In this document: one piece after another, positions 39,147-42,423 of the stretch
How the letters are laid out: the number at the start of each line of letters is the position of its first letter
Position numbering within the stretch: position 1 is the first letter of the stretch
Source of the DNA: Salinicola salarius
GTDB lineage: Bacteria; Pseudomonadota; Gammaproteobacteria; Pseudomonadales; Halomonadaceae
Assembly: GCF_003206135.1 (NCBI RefSeq)
Contig: NZ_PZJT01000004.1
Coordinates: 1 to 42,423 of the forward strand
DNA length: 42,423 nt
Direction: 5' to 3'
Notes under the pieces: model-generated
The model's database searches: none
Told to the model about the DNA's origin: nothing
What the model saw: only the letters and a program-made list of their open reading frames with translations
Position numbers and translations under genes: made by a program

Positions 39147-40058
39147 TCACTCCGGCGCGGCAAGCCCTTGCCGCCAGGCTTGCCCCATCGACTGCAACAG
39201 CGGCCAGCATTCACGCTTGGCCTTGGCGGAGGTCAGCAAATCGTCGGGGTGAGGCAGAGCGTGGCAGATCCAGCCGGCCTCGTCCGCCGGATCGCTCAAC
39301 AGCGGCGACCAGATCTCGTCGCCGACGACGATGGCGCCATCGATGTGCATGCCGTGGCGCCGCGCCTGCCCGGCACAGAATACCTGAATGCCCTCGCGGG
39401 CCTCGTCGACCGGGTCACTGGCCGGCACGTTCATCAACGGCCAGGTCAGGCTCGATAACGGCGCGCCGTTGACGGGAATACCGACGCTTTTCAACATCTG
39501 CCCGAGTAGCGCCTGGCCAGCGGCGGAAAGCGGCCGTTCGCCGGGCAGCAGCAGCCACCAGCGCTCGCCGATGACGGACAACGACAGCGTGAAACGCAAC
39601 GGTTCGGTCGGCACCGGGGCAGCGGACTGGGCAAGGGGTTGGACAGCATCGTCCGTCCGGCTCTCGTCCGTCCAGCCCTCGTCCGCCGGGCGGGAGGCAG
39701 GCGCCTGGCGAGACGTGGACTCGGAGTTCGACGCTGATGCACGGGACTCCGTAGCGCCTCCGCCCGAGGCGCCGTCGAGCAGGGCTCGGGCTCGCGACAG
39801 CGGCGCATGGGGCTGTTGTGCGGTCTGCTGTGCAGGCGCCGTTTCTGCCGCGGGTCGGTCACGTTCGACCTCGACCGGCCGGGCCGGCGTTTCCAGCAGT
39901 GCATGCAGTCGCTGCCCGGGCGCGGGCTTCTCCGGTGTGGGTGCGGTTTCCCACTCGACCTGCTCGGTCGGCCTGGCATTGACGAAGCGGTACCGCGAGG
40001 TCCAGGTGGTGATACCCATGGCCTCGAGGTACTGAAGGCGTTGAGGATCGCCGATCAC
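39147..40058 (-). CDS. holD: DNA polymerase III psi subunit-like protein (HolD-like) with long disordered linker
   Basis: This 303-residue protein has no standard annotation by eye but shows three parts. Residues 8-22 (LQYLEAMGITTWTSR) parallel the chi-binding start of E. coli HolD (LQQLGITQWSLR). About 35-150 is a low-complexity linker rich in Ala, Pro, Ser and charged residues. About 151-303 is a compact alpha/beta domain with WWLLLPGE, GQALLGQMLKSVGI and PHPDDLLTSAKAKRECWPLL, similar in pattern to the C-terminal half of psi. E. coli HolD is 137 residues, so the linker accounts for the excess. Context supports it: rimI is next, as in the holD-rimI pair. It starts with GTG overlapping the bolA TGA (GTGA). 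Such genes are often called hypothetical or TonB-like. Confidence 0.65.
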   Translation of the reverse strand: MIGDPQRLQYLEAMGITTWTSRYRFVNARPTEQVEWETAPTPEKPAPGQRLHALLETPARPVEVERDRPAAETAPAQQTAQQPHAPLSRARALLDGASGGGATESRASASNSESTSRQAPASRPADEGWTDESRTDDAVQPLAQSAAPVPTEPLRFTLSLSVIGERWWLLLPGERPLSAAGQALLGQMLKSVGIPVNGAPLSSLTWPLMNVPASDPVDEAREGIQVFCAGQARRHGMHIDGAIVVGDEIWSPLLSDPADEAGWICHALPHPDDLLTSAKAKRECWPLLQSMGQAWRQGLAAPE

Positions 40059-40366
40059 CGCCCGCCACCACCACGGCAGTTGGGCGAATCGGGGCGCGAT
40101 TCACCGCGCGCCGACCACTGCTGCGGCGTGTAGAGATGCAGCGCCAGCGCGTGAACCGGCCCCGCGAGCTCGTCCGCCAGCAAGCTGTAGATCAGCTGAT
40201 GCCGCTTGACGGGCATCAGCCCCGCGAACCGCTCGGAGACCAGCGTCACCTTGAAGTGGGTTTCCGAATCCGGTGGCACATGGTGCATGTGGCTCTCGTT
40301 CTCGACCACCATCTGGACCGGCTCGAGCGTCGCGAGTTTCTCTTCGATACGGGTCTGAACACTCAT
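40055..40366 (-). CDS. bolA: BolA family protein
   Basis: This 103-residue protein has the BolA fold features: N-terminal helix TRIEEKLATLEP, the ESHMHH segment at 25-30, and the C-terminal RHQLIYSLLADEL-x-HALALHLYTPQQW at 55-84. BolA works with monothiol glutaredoxins in iron-sulphur handling, and in E. coli influences shape under stress. AGGAGA lies six nt before the ATG. A TACAAT -10 box at 40394-40399 is 28 nt upstream. Its stop overlaps the start of the HolD-like gene, so the two are coupled. It ends with a Gly/Arg-rich tail of about ten residues. Confidence 0.9.
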   Translation of the reverse strand: MSVQTRIEEKLATLEPVQMVVENESHMHHVPPDSETHFKVTLVSERFAGLMPVKRHQLIYSLLADELAGPVHALALHLYTPQQWSARGESRPDSPNCRGGGGR

Positions 40367-40393
40367 GACAGTTTCTCCTGTGCCAACCGAATC

Positions 40394-40399
40394 ATTGTA
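40394..40399 (-). promoter_or_regulatory. Possible -10 element of the bolA promoter
   Basis: TACAAT on the minus strand matches the sigma-70/sigma-S -10 consensus at 5 of 6. It lies 28 nt before the bolA ATG, giving a leader of about 20 nt. No -35 is convincing, which would be compatible with sigma-S or an activated promoter, but the evidence is slight. Confidence 0.35.
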
Positions 40400-40404
40400 A
40401 CGTC

Positions 40405-40438
40405 TCCCCGGCCCATCGAGCGACGACCGGGGATGGGC
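40405..40438. terminator. Compound hairpin between the MFS gene and bolA
   Basis: Arms 40405-40411/40427-40433 (tccccgg/ccgggga) and the alternative pair 40411-40417/40432-40438 (gcccatc/gatgggc) exclude each other. It lies about 20 nt after the MFS stop with no U run. It may be a weak terminator; two alternative folds are visible. Confidence 0.35.
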
Positions 40439-40458
40439 GCTGTCGCCAGAGGCGAAAC

Positions 40459-41847
40459 TCAGCGCCGTCGTCCCTTGGCGGCCATCGGCGTGCGATAGAG
40501 GCTCAGTGCCAGCGCAATCATGGCAGAGACACACCCTACCCACAGCGATAGCGTCAACGATCCGAACGAAAGACCGAGAATCAGCCCGACCAGCGCCGTT
40601 CCCAGCGACTGCCCGAAGGTGCGCACCGAGGCCAGCACGCCGGAGGCGTTGGCGCTCAACTCCACCGATACGCTGCCGATCATCTCGCGATTGTTCGGCG
40701 CCTGGAACAGCCCGTACCCCACGCCGCACAGCGCGGTTCGCCAGATCACGTCGAGGTAGCTCGAGCCGCCGTCCAGGCCGGTCAGTGCCAGCATGCCCAG
40801 CAGGAAAAGGCCCAGCCCGGTCGAACTGATCAGCGCCGGATTGCCCTTGTCCGCCAGACGTCCCGCCAATGGCCCGATGACCATGATTACCAGCGGCCAG
40901 GGCGTGAACAGTACCGCCGACATGATCGGCGACACGCCCATGACGGTCTGGTAGAGGAACGGCAGCCCCACGAAAGCCACGCCCTGGGCCAGAAACGCAA
41001 ACATCGACACCACCGCGGCGAACGAGAAGCGCGGTTCGGTGAAGAGTGCCAACGGCACCAGCGGCCTGACGGCGTGACGTTGGCGGTAGATGAACCCCAG
41101 CAGACAGACCACGCTGAGCGCCAGCGTCGACAGCGCCAGCACGCCGCCATTGCCATGGCCGAACTGATCCAGAGCAAAGACGCTGCCACTGAGCATGACG
41201 ATCGACATCAACGCGCCCCAGATATCGATTCGTCCGGGGATGGGCGCTTCCCGCGGCAGCGCGCGCACTCCCAGCGTCAGCGCCAGCAGCCCGATCGGCA
41301 CGTTGATGGCGAACAGCCACGGCCAGCTCGCCACGTGCAGGATCAAGCCGCCCAGCGACGGCCCCGCGGCGATGCCGAACGCGACCGTCAGCGCGCTGAG
41401 CCCGATGGCCGAGCCGAGCAGACGCGTGGGAAAGATGATGCGATAGAGCGACGGCCCGATACTCAACATCGCGGCGGCACCGACCGCCTGCAGGCCTCGC
41501 ATCGCGAGCAGGAACTCGAACGAACGCGCCAGCGCACAGCCCAGCGATGCCACGGTAAAGACCAGCAGGCCACCGATATAGAGCCGATGACGCCCTACCC
41601 GACGGCTCACCGCGGCAAAGGTCAGCAGCAAGGCGGCGGTCACCAGCTGATAGACGTTGGCGATCCAGATCGACTCGGAACCGCTGATCGACAGTTCCTG
41701 GGCCAGGGTGGGAAGGGCGATATTGACGATGCCATTGTCCAGCACCGCCAGCTGGGTACCGGTGATCATCGCCAGCAGCGCCAACTTGCGTTCGCGCCCG
41801 GGTAGACCGTCGTCCCCCGGGCGCTCCTCGAACAGGCGCTTCAGCAT
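40459..41847 (-). CDS. MFS transporter, 14-helix DHA2 (EmrB/QacA) type
   Basis: This roughly 462-residue protein has about fourteen hydrophobic segments. The motif near the N-terminus reads LDNGIVNIALPTLAQEL, the DHA2 D1 motif (usually LDxTIVNVALP, here Asn in place of Thr), and the antiporter motif C is AAGPSLGGLI. Such proteins export drugs, quaternary ammonium compounds or metabolites with proton exchange; the substrate cannot be told. A TTG at 41865 could extend it six codons, but ATG 41847 is used; neither has a good ribosome site. The start is about 45 nt downstream of the acidic-protein gene, so the two could share a transcript. Confidence 0.88.
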   Translation of the reverse strand: MLKRLFEERPGDDGLPGRERKLALLAMITGTQLAVLDNGIVNIALPTLAQELSISGSESIWIANVYQLVTAALLLTFAAVSRRVGRHRLYIGGLLVFTVASLGCALARSFEFLLAMRGLQAVGAAAMLSIGPSLYRIIFPTRLLGSAIGLSALTVAFGIAAGPSLGGLILHVASWPWLFAINVPIGLLALTLGVRALPREAPIPGRIDIWGALMSIVMLSGSVFALDQFGHGNGGVLALSTLALSVVCLLGFIYRQRHAVRPLVPLALFTEPRFSFAAVVSMFAFLAQGVAFVGLPFLYQTVMGVSPIMSAVLFTPWPLVIMVIGPLAGRLADKGNPALISSTGLGLFLLGMLALTGLDGGSSYLDVIWRTALCGVGYGLFQAPNNREMIGSVSVELSANASGVLASVRTFGQSLGTALVGLILGLSFGSLTLSLWVGCVSAMIALALSLYRTPMAAKGRRR

Positions 41848-41893
41848 GTCTTCGGGTAGCGGCAAGCACCGCCGTCATGCAACATCCGACCCA

Positions 41894-42280
41894 TCACTCC
41901 TCGTCGGTCTCCATCAGCAGTTCGTCGTCGACTTCGGACGTTTCCAGCTCGGCCTCGTCGTCGAGGTCCACCGCCAGATAGCTGTGCTCGAGGGTGAGGA
42001 ACGCCTGGAACAGCGACCAGTCGAGGTTTTCCGGCCACTGGCGCTCATCCTCTTCCCACGCCCGCAGTTCGGTTTCGAGAATGTCGTAATAGCGCTCCCC
42101 GACATAGGCATGCAACGCCTCCGGGGTATCCATCTCGGGGATCAGATAAACGGTGTTTTCGCCAGCGATGTCGTCGAGCGTCAGGTCGTCTTCACCGACG
42201 GTCGGCTCCAACGAGTTGACCCAGTCGACGAACGCCTGGGTCGGCTTGACGCTCAGCGCGGAACGATTGAGCAGCTTCAT
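41894..42280 (-). CDS. Conserved acidic protein of unknown function
   Basis: This 128-residue protein starts MKLLNRSALSVKPTQAFVDW and is strongly acidic, with more than a third Asp/Glu in the last 40 residues. Near-identical openings (MKLLNRSALxVKPKQPFLDW) are known to me from pseudomonad hypothetical proteins, so a conserved family exists, but I know no function. Trp-rich segments (RAWEEDERQWPENLDW) follow in the middle. The ATG at 42280 has GAGGTGA upstream; an open stretch to 42337 has no supporting ribosome site. It lies just upstream of the MFS gene on the same strand. Confidence 0.8.
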   Translation of the reverse strand: MKLLNRSALSVKPTQAFVDWVNSLEPTVGEDDLTLDDIAGENTVYLIPEMDTPEALHAYVGERYYDILETELRAWEEDERQWPENLDWSLFQAFLTLEHSYLAVDLDDEAELETSEVDDELLMETDEE

Positions 42281-42335
42281 CGGTGTCACCTCTTCTTGGG
42301 AACCGCACGGGGTCGGCGGAATTCGAACCGCAGCC

Positions 42336-42365
42336 ATTATGGGCGCTAGACACGCCCCTGACCAA
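42336..42365 (-). promoter_or_regulatory. Possible promoter of the acidic-protein gene
   Basis: On the minus strand TTGGTC (42360-42365), an 18-nt spacer and CATAAT (42336-42341, 5/6) resemble a sigma-70 promoter, about 56 nt before the start. The -35 is poor. Confidence 0.35.
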
Positions 42366-42374
42366 CAACTCTTG

Positions 42375-42389
42375 CCCGGCTACGCCGGG
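42375..42389. repeat. Hairpin and repetitive-looking tail at the window end
   Basis: cccggc/gccggg (42375-42380 and 42384-42389) form a 6-bp stem. It is followed to the window edge by ttataagccgtaagctttaa-type sequence with near-repeats aagccgtaag and aagctgtaag. The element is cut by the window and cannot be classified. Confidence 0.4.
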
Positions 42390-42423
42390 AGTTATAAGCC
42401 GTAAGCTTTAAGCTGTAAGAAAA

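Noticed and set aside
42313..42335. tRNA T-arm-like sequence (GGTTCGAATTCC) on the minus strand
   Set aside because: The loop-closing C61 is replaced by T, and no acceptor, D or anticodon arms fit around it. It lies in the leader of the acidic-protein gene.

Overview
The window looks like a core chromosomal segment of a halophilic gammaproteobacterium of the Halomonadaceae (Halomonas, Chromohalobacter or Salinicola type). The evidence is gene content and order: coaBC-dut-algC-argB-slmA as in pseudomonads and halomonads, rsmD/ftsY-ftsE-ftsX-rpoH, rpmB-rpmG next to radC, and holD-like-rimI. An eight-gene sugar-acid operon resembles the L-gulonate/D-mannonate locus known from Halomonas and Chromohalobacter. 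Base composition is high GC throughout with no obvious island. I see no insertion sequence, prophage, CRISPR array, rRNA or tRNA gene.

Layout. 1-2.3 kb: thioredoxin reductase (trxB) and a 2-Cys peroxiredoxin, with a candidate OxyR site upstream of the peroxiredoxin and a 21-bp inverted repeat between the two genes, then a small CPXCG zinc-binding protein. 2.7-5.4 kb: aconitase (acnA). 5.7-7.4 kb: a chemoreceptor with a CheR-tether-like tail and a candidate FliA promoter. 7.6-13.2 kb: malic enzyme (maeA), a YeeE/YedE transporter, trpS and alanine dehydrogenase, mostly single-gene units separated by clear hairpin terminators. 13.4-18.1 kb: a hotdog thioesterase, a DUF2007 zinc-ribbon protein, rlmI, mutM, rpmB-rpmG and radC.

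18.3-27.0 kb is the main accessory block, all on the + strand and tightly packed: FCD-type GntR regulator, ManD (enolase superfamily), zinc dehydrogenase (likely L-gulonate 5-dehydrogenase), TRAP transporter P-Q-M, UxuB and UxuA. The inferred route is uptake of a hexonate, L-gulonate to D-fructuronate, reduction by UxuB to D-mannonate, then dehydration to 2-keto-3-deoxy-D-gluconate. Two unrelated mannonate dehydratases (ManD and UxuA) sit in the same operon. A perfect TnGTnnnACnA operator 17 nt before the regulator suggests autoregulation of the whole unit.

27.1-32.8 kb: coaBC, dut, yaeQ, algC, argB, slmA. 33.0-37.3 kb (minus): ftsY-ftsE-ftsX coupled by 4-bp overlaps, then rpoH, which has a sigma-E-like promoter. 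37.4-42.3 kb: rsmD, a short ZapB, RimI, a long HolD-like (psi) protein whose start overlaps the bolA stop, an MFS exporter of the 14-helix type, and a conserved acidic protein of unknown function.

The genes are mostly ordinary. The points most worth checking are the sugar-acid operon with its redundant dehydratases, the predicted OxyR, FliA and sigma-E sites, the unrecognised-looking psi subunit, and several small repeats (FtsY hexanucleotide tract, zapB leader repeats, radC-gntR duplication).
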